Assembly: GCA_049651845.1 (NCBI GenBank)
Contig: JBASCW010000058.1
Span: forward strand, 1-11,908
DNA: 11,908 nt
Reading direction: 5' to 3'
From: RBG-16-66-20 sp049651845
GTDB taxonomy: Bacteria; Pseudomonadota; Gammaproteobacteria; Burkholderiales; SG8-39
Positions 1 to 8,417 of this stretch are shown one piece after another (the first letter of the stretch is position 1; each line of letters begins with the position of its first letter). The notes beneath the pieces were generated by a model. It was not told the DNA's origin, made no database searches, and saw only the letters and a list, made by a program, of their open reading frames with translations. The position numbers were made by a program, and so were the translations under genes.

Positions 1-833
1 GTCGCCGGCACGGGCGGCGGCGCCGCGGCGAGCTCGCCCGCGCCGAGCGTGAAGCCGGAGGCGGGCGTGCCGATCAGCACCGCGATCGCGTGCTCGAGCT
101 GCGCGCGCTGCACGCCGACGTCGAGCAGCTGCGCGCGCGCGGAGTTGTACTGCGTCTCGGCCTGCGCGATGTCCACGCGCGACACCACGCCGGCGGCGTA
201 GCGGTTGCGCGTGAGCTCGAGGTTCTTCGCGTAGGCGGCCACGGTCGCCTCGAGCAGCTTCCTCTGCGAGTCGAGCGCGCGCAGGCCGAAGTAGTTCTGC
301 GCGAGCGCCGTCTGCGCCGCCAGGCGCGCGTTGACGAGGTCGCTCGCGCTCGCGCGCGTGCCCGCCTCGCCCGCCTCCACCTGGCGCCGCACGCGGCCCC
401 AGAGGTCCGCCTCCCACGCGACGTTGACCGGCAGCGCGTAGAACGTGCGCCGCGTGCTCGCCTGGCCCACGACCGGGCCCGTGGTGCGCGAGGGCTGGCT
501 CTCGAGCGCCGACATCTGCGCGCTCACCGTGGGCCAGAAGCCCGCGCGCGCCTGGTCGGCAAGCGCGGCGGCGATGCGCACCTGTGCCTCGGCGGCGGCG
601 ATGCTCTGGTTGGCGGTGTCGAGCCGCGCCATCAGCCCATCGAGCTCCTTGTCGCCGAACATCGCCCACCACTCGCCGCGCGGCGCGAGGTCGCGCGGCT
701 CGGCCGGCTTCCAGCCGAGCGCGGCGCTGTTTTCCTTGTACGCGGCCGGCACCTCGACTTTCGGGCGCTCGTAGTCCGGCCCCACGGCGCAGCCGTTGAG
801 AAGAATTGCCGCTACGACAATCAATCTTTTCAT
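1..833 (-). CDS. NodT/OprM-family efflux outer-membrane lipoprotein (C-terminus beyond window edge)
   Basis: TolC-like exit duct that would complete the pump encoded upstream. About 277 codons are visible, reading leftwards; family members run to roughly 460-490 residues, so the C-terminal part lies outside. The N-terminus is a short lipoprotein signal peptide with a lipobox LNGC (Cys15), followed by AVGPDYERP, the hallmark start of NodT/OprM lipoproteins. Ala at +2 fits outer-membrane sorting. Further family marks are EWWAMFGDKELDGLM, many helical Ala/Gln/Glu stretches, WEADLWGRVRRQVEAG and RYAAGVVSRVDIAQAETQ, the coiled-coil barrel repeats. The ATG at 833-831 overlaps the TGA of the upstream pump gene (832-830) as ATGA, and no Shine-Dalgarno is visible, so coupling is likely. 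It is the last visible gene of the efflux operon. Substrate range cannot be read from the sequence. Confidence 0.93.
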   Translation of the reverse strand, partial: MKRLIVVAAILLNGCAVGPDYERPKVEVPAAYKENSAALGWKPAEPRDLAPRGEWWAMFGDKELDGLMARLDTANQSIAAAEAQVRIAAALADQARAGFWPTVSAQMSALESQPSRTTGPVVGQASTRRTFYALPVNVAWEADLWGRVRRQVEAGEAGTRASASDLVNARLAAQTALAQNYFGLRALDSQRKLLEATVAAYAKNLELTRNRYAAGVVSRVDIAQAETQYNSARAQLLDVGVQRAQLEHAIAVLIGTPASGFTLGAGELAAAPPPVPA

Positions 834-3800
834 TTCGCGGACGAAAGTCTGGAACCTTTGAGGCGTGAGAACCAACCCCTCATTCCATCCAGATACAGAT
901 ACACAACAGGCGTCGTATAGAGCGTCAGCAATTGACTGACGAGCAGGCCGCCGACGATGGCGATGCCGAGCGGCCGGCGCAGCTCGGCGCCCTCGCCGAA
1001 GCCGATGGCGAGCGGCACCGCCGCGAGCAGCGCCGCCATGGTGGTCATCATGATCGGCCGGAAGCGCACCAGGCAGGCCTCGAAGATCGCGCGCTCGGGC
1101 GCCAGGCCCCGCGCGCGCTGCGCTTCGAGCGCGAAGTCGATCATCATGATGGCGTTCTTCTTGACGATGCCGATCAGCAGGATCACGCCGATCAGCGAGA
1201 TGATGTTGAGCTCGGAGCCCGCCACCATGAGCGCGAGGATCGCGCCCACACCGGCAGAAGGCAGAGTGGAGAGGATCGTCACCGGGTGCACCAGGCTCTC
1301 GTAGAGCATGCCGAGCACCAGGTACACGGCCAGGAGCGCGGCGAGGATCAGCAGCGGCTGGTTCTCGAGCGAGGCCTGGAAGGCGCGCGCGGTGCCCTGG
1401 AAGCTGCCGTGGACGCCGGTCGGCACGCCGATGCGGTCCATCGCCGCGCGCACCGCCTCGGTCGCCGCCGACAGCGACACGCCGGGCGGCAGGTTGAACG
1501 AGATGGTCGCCGCGGCGAACTGGCTCTGGTGCGCGACGCTGAGCGGCGTGTTGGTCATTTCATAGCGGCTGAAAGCCGACAGCGGCACCTGCGCGCTGGC
1601 GCGCGCGGTCGTGCCGTCGGCGTTCTGCGTGCGCGTGGTGCCCGTGACGTGCACGCTGCGCAGCGCCTCGGGGCTCTGCCAGTGCTCGGGCGCCGCCTCC
1701 ATCACCACGCGGTACTGGTTGAGCGGATTGTAGATGGTCGAGACGATGCGCTGGCCGAACAGGTCGTTCAGCGTGGTGTCGATCATGCGCGCGCTGACGC
1801 CGAGCTGCGTGGCGCGGTCGCGGTCGATCACGAGCGAGGTCTGCACGCCGCGGTCCTGGCGGTCCGAGCTCACGTCGACCAGCTCGGGCAGGTCGGCCAT
1901 CGCGGCGCGCACGCGCGGCTCCCAGGCGCGCAAGGGTTCCAGCTCGTCGGCGAGCAGCGTGAACTGGTACTGCGCGTTGGCCTGGCGCCCGCCCATGCGG
2001 ATGTCCTGCACCGGCACGAGGAACAGGCCGGCGCCCGCGACCCGGGCGAGCTGCATGCGCAGGCGCGCCACCACGCGCTCGGCCGGGATCTTGCGCTCGG
2101 CGAACGGCTTGAGCGTGACGAACATGAAGCCCGTGTTGCGCCCGCCGCCGCCGCCCGAGAAGCCGACCACGTTCACCACCGCGGGGTCGGCACGCACGAT
2201 CTCGATGAACTCGGCGAGCTTGCCGCGCATCGCCTGGAAGGAGATGCCCTGGTCGGCCTGGATCGAGCCGACCAGGCGCCCGGTGTCCTGCTGCGGGAAG
2301 AAGCCCTTGGGCACGATCACGTAGAGGAACACGTTCAGGCCGATGGCGAGCGCGAGGATCAGCAGCGTGAGCGGCCTGTGGGCGAGCGCCCAGGCGAGGC
2401 TGTGCTGATAGCCCTTGAGCACGAAGTTGAATGCGGCCTCGCTCCAGCGGAACCATGCATTCTTCCTGTTCTCATTCTGATTCTTCAGCAGCAGGGCGCA
2501 CATCATGGGCGTGGTCGTGATCGACACCAGCAGCGAGATCAGGATCGCCACCGACAGCACCACCGCGAACTCGCGGAACAGCCTGCCCACGATGCCGCCC
2601 ATCATGAGGATCGGGATGAACACCGCGATCAGCGACAGGCTCATCGACAGCACCGTGAAGCCGACCTCTTGCGCGCCCGCGAGCGCGGCCGCGCGCGGCG
2701 CCTCGCCCTTCTCGATGCGGCGCGAGATGTTCTCCAGCACCACGATGGCGTCGTCCACCACGAAGCCGGTGGCGATGATCAGCGCCATCAGCGACAGGTT
2801 GTTCAGGCTGTAGCCGCACAGGTACATCACGCCGAAGGTGCCGATCAGCGACACCGGCACCGCGACGCTCGGGATCAGCGTCGCGCGCCAGTCGCGCAGG
2901 AACAGGAACACCACCAGGATCACCAGCGCGATCGCGATCAGCAGCGTGCGCTCGGTGTCGCGCAGCGAGCCGCGGATGGTCGGCGTGCGGTCGAGCACCA
3001 GGTCCAGGTTGAGGTCGCTCGGGATCGAGGCGCGCAGGAAGGGCAGCAGGTCCTTGACGCGGTCCACGGTGTCGATGATGTTGGCCGCCGGCTGCCGGTA
3101 GATGATGAGCAGCACCGAGGGGCGGCCGTTGGCCGAGCCCGCGTTCCTGAGGTCCTGCACCGAGTCCACCACCTCGGCCAGGTCGGTGAGCCGCACCGGC
3201 GCGTTGTTGCGGTAGGCGACCACCACCGGCATGTAGTCGGCGGCCTTCGTCGCCTGGTCGTTGGCGAGGATCTGCCAGTGCCGCTCGCCCTCCTGCAGCG
3301 TGCCCTTGGGCCGGTTGACGTTGGTGGCGGTGATCGCGGCGCGTACGTCTTCCGGGCCGATGCCGTACTTGTAGAGCGCGTGCGGGTTGAGCTCGACGCG
3401 CACCGCGGGCAGCGAGCTGCCGCCCACGGTCACCTGGCCCACGCCCTGCACCTGCGAGATCTTCTGCGCGAGGATGGTGCTCGCGGCGTCGTACATCTGC
3501 CCCTGCGTGCGCGTGTCGGAGGTGAGCGCGAGGATCATGACCGGCGCATCCGCCGGGTTCACCTTGCGGTAGGTCGGGTTCGAGGGCAGGCTGGTCGGCA
3601 GCAGCGTGCGCGCCGCGTTGATCGCCGCCTGCACGTCGCGCGCCGCGCCGTCGATGTCGCGCGCGAGGTCGAATTGCAGCACCACGCGCGTGGCGCCCAG
3701 GCCGCTCGAGGAGGTCATCTCGGTGACGCCGGCGATGCGCCCGAGCGCCCGCTCGAGCGGCGTCGCCACGGTTGCGGCCATGGTCTCCGGGCTCGCGCCC

Positions 3801-3955
3801 GGCAGCGTCGCGCTCACCGAGATGGTCGGGAAGTCCACCTGCGGCAGCGGCGACACCGGCAGCGTGCGCAGCGCCATCAGCCCCGCGAGCACCACCGCGA
3901 TCGTCAGCAGCGTGGTGGCAACGGGCCGCGCAATGAAGGGAGCAGATATGTTCAT
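830..3955 (-). CDS. mdtC: RND multidrug efflux pump inner-membrane subunit, MdtC-like
   Basis: Proton-driven RND transporter, 1041 residues, close to the usual family length. In E. coli MdtC forms a heterotrimer with MdtB and exports drugs and bile salts; that role is transferred here by homology. The N-terminus MNISAPFIARPVATTLL, VDFPTISVSATLPGASPETM and TPLERALGRIAGVTEMTSSS follow E. coli MdtC closely. TM4 carries the relay pair Asp401-Asp402 (GFVVDDAIVVLEN) and TM10 carries Lys933 (GIVKKNAIMMIDF), matching AcrB D407/D408/K940. QDIRMGGRQANAQYQFTLL lies in the second porter half. An insertion of roughly ten residues relative to E. coli MdtC (about 773-788) precedes VPLSAF. A longer frame with GTG at 4012 exists, but the ATG at 3955 gives the conserved N-terminus and overlaps the upstream stop by ATGA. 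Its own stop overlaps the next ATG in the same way. Confidence 0.96.
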   Translation of the reverse strand: MNISAPFIARPVATTLLTIAVVLAGLMALRTLPVSPLPQVDFPTISVSATLPGASPETMAATVATPLERALGRIAGVTEMTSSSGLGATRVVLQFDLARDIDGAARDVQAAINAARTLLPTSLPSNPTYRKVNPADAPVMILALTSDTRTQGQMYDAASTILAQKISQVQGVGQVTVGGSSLPAVRVELNPHALYKYGIGPEDVRAAITATNVNRPKGTLQEGERHWQILANDQATKAADYMPVVVAYRNNAPVRLTDLAEVVDSVQDLRNAGSANGRPSVLLIIYRQPAANIIDTVDRVKDLLPFLRASIPSDLNLDLVLDRTPTIRGSLRDTERTLLIAIALVILVVFLFLRDWRATLIPSVAVPVSLIGTFGVMYLCGYSLNNLSLMALIIATGFVVDDAIVVLENISRRIEKGEAPRAAALAGAQEVGFTVLSMSLSLIAVFIPILMMGGIVGRLFREFAVVLSVAILISLLVSITTTPMMCALLLKNQNENRKNAWFRWSEAAFNFVLKGYQHSLAWALAHRPLTLLILALAIGLNVFLYVIVPKGFFPQQDTGRLVGSIQADQGISFQAMRGKLAEFIEIVRADPAVVNVVGFSGGGGGRNTGFMFVTLKPFAERKIPAERVVARLRMQLARVAGAGLFLVPVQDIRMGGRQANAQYQFTLLADELEPLRAWEPRVRAAMADLPELVDVSSDRQDRGVQTSLVIDRDRATQLGVSARMIDTTLNDLFGQRIVSTIYNPLNQYRVVMEAAPEHWQSPEALRSVHVTGTTRTQNADGTTARASAQVPLSAFSRYEMTNTPLSVAHQSQFAAATISFNLPPGVSLSAATEAVRAAMDRIGVPTGVHGSFQGTARAFQASLENQPLLILAALLAVYLVLGMLYESLVHPVTILSTLPSAGVGAILALMVAGSELNIISLIGVILLIGIVKKNAIMMIDFALEAQRARGLAPERAIFEACLVRFRPIMMTTMAALLAAVPLAIGFGEGAELRRPLGIAIVGGLLVSQLLTLYTTPVVYLYLDGMRGWFSRLKGSRLSSAK

Positions 3956-6900
3956 TGGGGATTTTCGACAGGGTTCTTCTTGCCTGTCCCCCGGGAGAAT
4001 TGATCGAACCACAAATAAATCACAGGCGTCGTAAAGAGCGTCAGTGCCTGGCTGACGATCAGACCGCCGACCATCGCCACGCCGAGCGGGTGGCGCAGCT
4101 CCGAGCCCACGCCCGAGCCCAGCATCAGCGGCAGCGCGGCCAGCAGCGCCGCGAGCGTGGTCATCATGATCGGCCGGAAGCGCAAGAGGCAGGCCTGGCG
4201 GATCGCCTCGCGCGGCGGCTTGCCTTCGTTGCGCTCGGCGTCGAGCGCGAAGTCGATCATCATGATCGCGTTCTTCTTGACGATGCCGATCAGCAGAATG
4301 ATGCCGATGACGCCGATGATGTCGAGTTCGTTGCCGGTGAGGATCAGCAGCAGCAGCGCGCCGACGCCGGCCGAAGGCAGCGTGGACAGGATCGTCACCG
4401 GGTGCACGTAGCTCTCGTAGAGCACGCCCAGCACGATGTACATGGTGACGATCGCCGCGAGGATCAGCAGCAAGGTGTCGGTGAGCGAGGACTGGAAGGC
4501 GAGCGCCGCGCCCTGGAAGCGCGTCTGGACGCTCGCCGGCAGGCCGATCTCGCGCTGGGCGGCGCGGATCGCCTCGACCGCGTCGCCGAGCGAGGCGCCC
4601 GCGTTTCCCTTCCTGCCGAGGTTGAACGAGACCGTGGCCGCCGGGAACTGGCCCTGGTGGCCGATCGCGAGCGGGGTGAACTTCTCCGAGACTTTGGCCA
4701 CCGCCGAGAGCCGCACCTGCTCGCCGGTGCTCGAGCCCACGTAGAGGTCCTCCAGCACCGCCGGCCCGCCCTGGAACTCCGGCGTCACTTCCAGCACCAC
4801 GCGGTACTGGCTGGTCTGCGTGAAGATGGTGGAAATCAGGCGCTGGCCGAAGGCGTTGTAGAGCGCGTTGTCGATGGCGCCGGTGGTGACGCCGAGGCGC
4901 GCCGCGGTGGCGCGGTCGATCTCGACGTAGGCCTGCAGCCCCTGGTCCTGCTGGTCGCTCACCACGTCGGCGAGCTCGGGCAGCTGGCGCAGGCGCTCGA
5001 CGATCCTCGGCGCCCAGGCCGCGAGCTCCTCGGAGTCGGCGCTCTCGACGGTGAACTGGTACTGGGTGCGGCTGACGCGGTCTTCAATAGTGAGGTCCTG
5101 CACCGGCTGCATGTAGAGCGTGATGCCCGGCACCTGCGCCAGGCGCGCCTGCAGCCGCCGGATCACCTCGATCGCGCTCGCGTCGCGCTCGCCGCGCGGC
5201 TTCAGGTTGATCAGCATGCGGCCGCTGTTGAGCGTCACGTTGACTCCGTCCACGCCGATGAACGACGACAGGCTCTCCACCGCCGGGTCCTCGAGCACCG
5301 CGGCCGCGAGCGCCTGCTGCCGTCCGGCCATCGCCGGGAAGGAGATCGACTGCGGCGCCTCCGAGATGCCCTGGATCAGGCCCGTGTCCTGCACCGGGAA
5401 GAAGCCCTTCGGGATGAAGACATAGAGCAGCACCGTGAGCGCGAGCGTGCCGACGGCTACCCAGAGCGTGGCGCGCTGGCGCTCGAGCACCCAGTCGAGC
5501 ATCTCGCCGTAGCGCGCGATCACGCGGTCGATGAACTCGCCGGTGGCGCGGAACATGCGGCCCTGCCGCTCGGGCGGCTCGCGGCGCAGGATCTTCGCGC
5601 ACATCATCGGCGTGAGCGTGAGCGAGACCAGCGCCGAGATCAGGATCGCCACCGCGAGCGTGATCGCGAACTCGCGGAACAGGCGCCCGACCACCTCGCC
5701 CATGAACAGCAGCGGGATCAGCACCGCGATCAGCGACACGGTGAGCGAGATGATGGTAAAGCCGATCTGCTCGGAGCCCTTGAGCGCGGCCTGCAGCGGC
5801 GGCTCGCCCTTCTCGATGTAGCGCGCGATGTTCTCGATGACGACGATGGCGTCGTCCACGACGAAGCCGGTGGCGATGGTCATCGCCATCAGCGTGAGGT
5901 TGTTGACCGAGAAGCCAGCGAGGTACATCACGCCGAAGGTCCCGACCAGGGAGAGCGGCACCGCGACGCTGGGAATCGCGGTCGCGGCCGCGTTGCGCAG
6001 GAACAGGAAGATCACCATCACCACCAGCGCCACCGCCACCGCGAGCTCGATCTTCACGTCGCGCACCGAGGCGCGGATGGTGGTGGTGCGGTCCGAGAGC
6101 AGGCGCACCTCGACCGCGCCGGGCAGCGCCGCGCGCAGCTGCGGCAGCAGCTTGTGCACGCGCTCGACCACCTCGATCACGTTCGAGCCGGGCTGGCGCT
6201 GGATGTTGACGATCACCGCGGCCGATTCGTTCGCCCAGGCCGCCAGGCGCACGTTCTCGGCGTCGTCCACCGCGGTGGCGACGTCCGACAGGCGGACCGG
6301 GCGGCCCGCCCTGTAGGCGACGATCAGGCTGCGGTACTCGTCGGCCGAGCGCAGCTGGTCGTTGGCGTCGATGGTGGAGGCGCGCGCGGGCCCATCGAAT
6401 GACCCCTTGGCCTGGTTCACGTTGGCCGCGGCGACCGCCAGGCGCAGGTCCTCCAGCGACAGGCCGTAGGCAGCCAGCGCTTTGGGGTTCGCCTGTATTC
6501 GCACCGCCGGCCGCTGGCCGCCCGCGATGCTCACCAGGCCCACGCCGGGCAGCTGCGAGATCTTCTGCGCGACGCGCGTGTCGACGAGGTTCTGCAGCCT
6601 GGGCAGCGGCATCGTCTTCGACATCACCGCGAGGGTGAGGATTGGCGCGTCGGCCGGGTTGACCTTGCTGTAGATCGGCGGCATCGGCAGGTCGGTGGGC
6701 AGGAACGTGCCCGCGGCGTTGATCGCCGCCTGCACCTCCTGCTCGGCGATGTCGAGCGACAGCGCGAGCGAGAACTGCAGCGCGATCACCGAGGCGCCGC
6801 CCGAGCTGGTCGAAGACATCTGGTTCAGGCCCGGCATCTGCCCGAACTGGCGCTCCAGCGGCGCAGTGATCGAGGAGGTCATCACGTCCGGGCTCGCGCC

Positions 6901-7056
6901 CGGGTACAGTGTCACCACCTGGATGGTCGGGTAGTCCACCTGCGGCAGCGCCGAGATCGGCAGCAGGCGGTAGGCGAGCGCGCCCGACAGCAGGATGGCG
7001 AGCATGAACAGCGAGGTCGCCACCGGCCGGAGGATGAAGGGGCGGGACGGGTTCAC
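3952..7056 (-). CDS. mdtB: RND multidrug efflux pump inner-membrane subunit, MdtB-like
   Basis: Paralogue and presumed partner of the following pump gene, 1034 residues. In the E. coli MdtABC system the inner-membrane pump is a B2C heterotrimer, with MdtB mainly carrying proton translocation; this is known for the family and inferred here. The N-terminus NPSRPFILRPVATSLFMLA is followed by LPQVDYPTIQVVTLYPGASP and the porter domains. Twelve hydrophobic segments fall in the normal two-half layout. Relay residues are intact: Asp401-Asp402 (GFVVDDAIVVIEN) and Lys928 (GIVKKNAIMMIDF). The start is GTG at 7056-7054, 10 nt after the adaptor stop; it gives the expected family N-terminus. No Shine-Dalgarno is obvious in the CGCGGCCGCA spacer, which suggests translational reinitiation. 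The TGA overlaps the next ATG. B versus C was assigned from order and from the stronger MdtC resemblance of the neighbour. Confidence 0.95.
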   Translation of the reverse strand: MNPSRPFILRPVATSLFMLAILLSGALAYRLLPISALPQVDYPTIQVVTLYPGASPDVMTSSITAPLERQFGQMPGLNQMSSTSSGGASVIALQFSLALSLDIAEQEVQAAINAAGTFLPTDLPMPPIYSKVNPADAPILTLAVMSKTMPLPRLQNLVDTRVAQKISQLPGVGLVSIAGGQRPAVRIQANPKALAAYGLSLEDLRLAVAAANVNQAKGSFDGPARASTIDANDQLRSADEYRSLIVAYRAGRPVRLSDVATAVDDAENVRLAAWANESAAVIVNIQRQPGSNVIEVVERVHKLLPQLRAALPGAVEVRLLSDRTTTIRASVRDVKIELAVAVALVVMVIFLFLRNAAATAIPSVAVPLSLVGTFGVMYLAGFSVNNLTLMAMTIATGFVVDDAIVVIENIARYIEKGEPPLQAALKGSEQIGFTIISLTVSLIAVLIPLLFMGEVVGRLFREFAITLAVAILISALVSLTLTPMMCAKILRREPPERQGRMFRATGEFIDRVIARYGEMLDWVLERQRATLWVAVGTLALTVLLYVFIPKGFFPVQDTGLIQGISEAPQSISFPAMAGRQQALAAAVLEDPAVESLSSFIGVDGVNVTLNSGRMLINLKPRGERDASAIEVIRRLQARLAQVPGITLYMQPVQDLTIEDRVSRTQYQFTVESADSEELAAWAPRIVERLRQLPELADVVSDQQDQGLQAYVEIDRATAARLGVTTGAIDNALYNAFGQRLISTIFTQTSQYRVVLEVTPEFQGGPAVLEDLYVGSSTGEQVRLSAVAKVSEKFTPLAIGHQGQFPAATVSFNLGRKGNAGASLGDAVEAIRAAQREIGLPASVQTRFQGAALAFQSSLTDTLLLILAAIVTMYIVLGVLYESYVHPVTILSTLPSAGVGALLLLILTGNELDIIGVIGIILLIGIVKKNAIMMIDFALDAERNEGKPPREAIRQACLLRFRPIMMTTLAALLAALPLMLGSGVGSELRHPLGVAMVGGLIVSQALTLFTTPVIYLWFDQFSRGTGKKNPVENPQ

Positions 7057-7066
7057 TGCGGCCGCG

Positions 7067-8380
7067 CTACTGCGGCTTCTTCGCGCGCAATTCCCTCATG
7101 CGCTTCTTGCGCTCTTCTTCGGGAAGTTTCCTGATCTCCTCCCCGAATTCGCCCTTGTCGATGCGGGCATTCAGCGCCTGCCAGCGCTTGAGCCTTTCGT
7201 CGATCGTAGCGCTTTCCCTGGCAGGCTCGCTGCCCCTGACGACCATTTCCACCACCGCGCCTTCGCGCAGCTGGTCCGCGCCGTCCACCACCACCAGCGT
7301 GCCGGGCGCGACGCCCTCTTCGACGACGACCTGCTGGCCCTGCACCGGGCCGAGCCTGAGCTTGCGCACCGAGACCACTTTGCTTTCGCCGTCCACCGCG
7401 TAGACGAAGGTGCCGGGCGTGCCGCGCTGGATGGCTGCAACCGGCACCACGGTCGCCCGCGCCTTCGTATCTACCAGCAGGCGCACGTTGACGAACTGGT
7501 TCGGGAACAGCGCGAGGTCGTCGTTGGCGAACTGCGCCTTCAGTTTGACCGTGCCGGTCGCCGGGTCGATCTGGTTGTCCACGGTGATCAGCGCGCCGGT
7601 GGCGAGCTGGGTCTTGCCGCCGCGGTCGAAGGCGGCGACCGCGAGCTGGTCGCCGGCCTTGAGCTTCTTCATCACCGGCGGCAGGCTGTCCTCCGGGATG
7701 CTGAACACCACGGTGATCGGCAGCAGCTGCGTGATCACGACCAGGCCGTTGGCGTCGCCCGCGCGCACGATGTTGCCCAGGTCCACCTGGCGCAGGCCGA
7801 GCCGCCCGCCGATCGGCGCCGTGATGCGCGTGTAGCTGAGCTGCAGGCGCGCGCTCTCGATCGCCGCCTGGTCCACCTTGAGGGTGGCCTCGTACTGGCG
7901 CACCAGCGCCTCCTGCGTGTCGAGCTGCTGCTTGGCGATCGAGTCCTGCCCGAACAACGTCCGGTAGCGCTCCAGGTCGATCTGCGCGTTCTTCAGCAGC
8001 GACAGGTCCTTCGCGAACTGGCCCTCGGCGGTGGCGAGCTGCACCTGCGCGGGACGCGGATCGATCTCGGCGAGCAGCTCGCCCGCGCGCACGATCTGGC
8101 CCTCCTTGAACGCGAGCCTCATGAGCTGCCCGTCGACGCGGCTGCGCACCGTGACCGTGGCCACCGGCGTCACCGTGCCGAGACCCTCCAACTGCACGCC
8201 GACGTCGGCCACGCCGGCCGGCACCGCCACCACCGGGACGTTGCCCAGGCCCTTGCCGAAGCCGCCCTTGCCCATCTTGGCCGCCGTCTCGGTTGGGCGC
8301 TGCTGGTAGAAGTAGGCGCCGGTGCCGACGGTGGCCGCGACGGCACCGAGCGCGATCGCCCAGGGAAGGATTCGCCTCAT
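7067..8380 (-). CDS. mdtA: Periplasmic adaptor (membrane fusion protein) of the RND pump, MdtA-like
   Basis: Links the RND pump to the outer-membrane duct; 437 residues. Residues about 5-24 form one hydrophobic N-terminal anchor with no lipobox. A Gly/Lys-rich linker (36-47) leads to the lipoyl-like half (PVATVTVRSRVDGQL...FKEGQIVRAGELLAEIDP), then an alpha-helical hairpin (about 110-180), the second lipoyl half (SYTRITAPIGGRLGLRQVDLGNIV), a beta-barrel (about 220-305, with TVDNQIDPATGTVKLKAQF) and the membrane-proximal domain (to about 380). These are standard HlyD/MdtA features. The last about 50 residues are an unusual highly charged helical tail (ATIDERLKRW, then KLPEEERKKRMRELRAKK). It is the first gene of the pump operon. 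The ATG at 8380 has no Shine-Dalgarno; an inverted repeat around a TATAAA motif lies directly against it. The TAG stop is 10 nt before the next start. Confidence 0.96.
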   Translation of the reverse strand: MRRILPWAIALGAVAATVGTGAYFYQQRPTETAAKMGKGGFGKGLGNVPVVAVPAGVADVGVQLEGLGTVTPVATVTVRSRVDGQLMRLAFKEGQIVRAGELLAEIDPRPAQVQLATAEGQFAKDLSLLKNAQIDLERYRTLFGQDSIAKQQLDTQEALVRQYEATLKVDQAAIESARLQLSYTRITAPIGGRLGLRQVDLGNIVRAGDANGLVVITQLLPITVVFSIPEDSLPPVMKKLKAGDQLAVAAFDRGGKTQLATGALITVDNQIDPATGTVKLKAQFANDDLALFPNQFVNVRLLVDTKARATVVPVAAIQRGTPGTFVYAVDGESKVVSVRKLRLGPVQGQQVVVEEGVAPGTLVVVDGADQLREGAVVEMVVRGSEPARESATIDERLKRWQALNARIDKGEFGEEIRKLPEEERKKRMRELRAKKPQ

Positions 8381-8401
8381 CAGCGGGTTTATAACCCGCC
8401 G
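8381..8401 (-). promoter_or_regulatory. Operator-like inverted repeat and possible -10 box at the mdtA start codon
   Basis: On the minus strand GCGGGTT-ATA-AACCCGC is a perfect 7-bp inverted repeat (8399-8383), ending two bases before the mdtA ATG. One G-U and one C-G pair can extend the RNA stem to nine pairs. The centre contains TATAAA (8393-8388), a good -10 match that would start transcription at about 8381-8380, on the start codon itself. The -35 region is poor (TTTCGC at 8416-8411). Two readings are possible: a repressor operator over a promoter for a leaderless mRNA, or, in a read-through transcript, a hairpin where the ribosome-binding site would be. The palindrome is seen; both functions are inferred. 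Confidence 0.45.
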
Positions 8402-8417
8402 CGCTGAAAGGCGAAAA

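Noticed and set aside
90..920. A 276-codon plus-strand frame opposite the outer-membrane lipoprotein
   Set aside because: Minus strand gives a lipobox and clear NodT-family motifs; the plus frame is Arg/Ala/Leu-rich noise.
932..4003. A 1023-codon open frame on the plus strand opposite mdtC, rich in Arg, His, Asp and Glu
   Set aside because: It is the complement of a GC-rich gene with strong third-position bias; the product is low-complexity and matches no domain, while the minus strand encodes an intact RND pump.
3956..4012. Longer mdtC beginning with GTG at 4012
   Set aside because: It would add 19 residues unlike any RND N-terminus and overlap mdtB by 61 bp; the ATG at 3955 gives the canonical start and an ATGA overlap.
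3955..6402. An 815-codon plus-strand frame opposite mdtB
   Set aside because: Same reason: Arg/His/Asp-rich shadow of the RND gene on the other strand.
830..7056. mdtB and mdtC as a recent duplication
   Set aside because: Both are full-length, clearly diverged, and correspond to the ancient MdtB/MdtC pair; the shared stretches (for example around the TM10 lysine) reflect conserved function.
6995..8407. A 470-codon plus-strand frame opposite mdtA
   Set aside because: Shadow of the adaptor gene; composition skewed and no recognisable motif.
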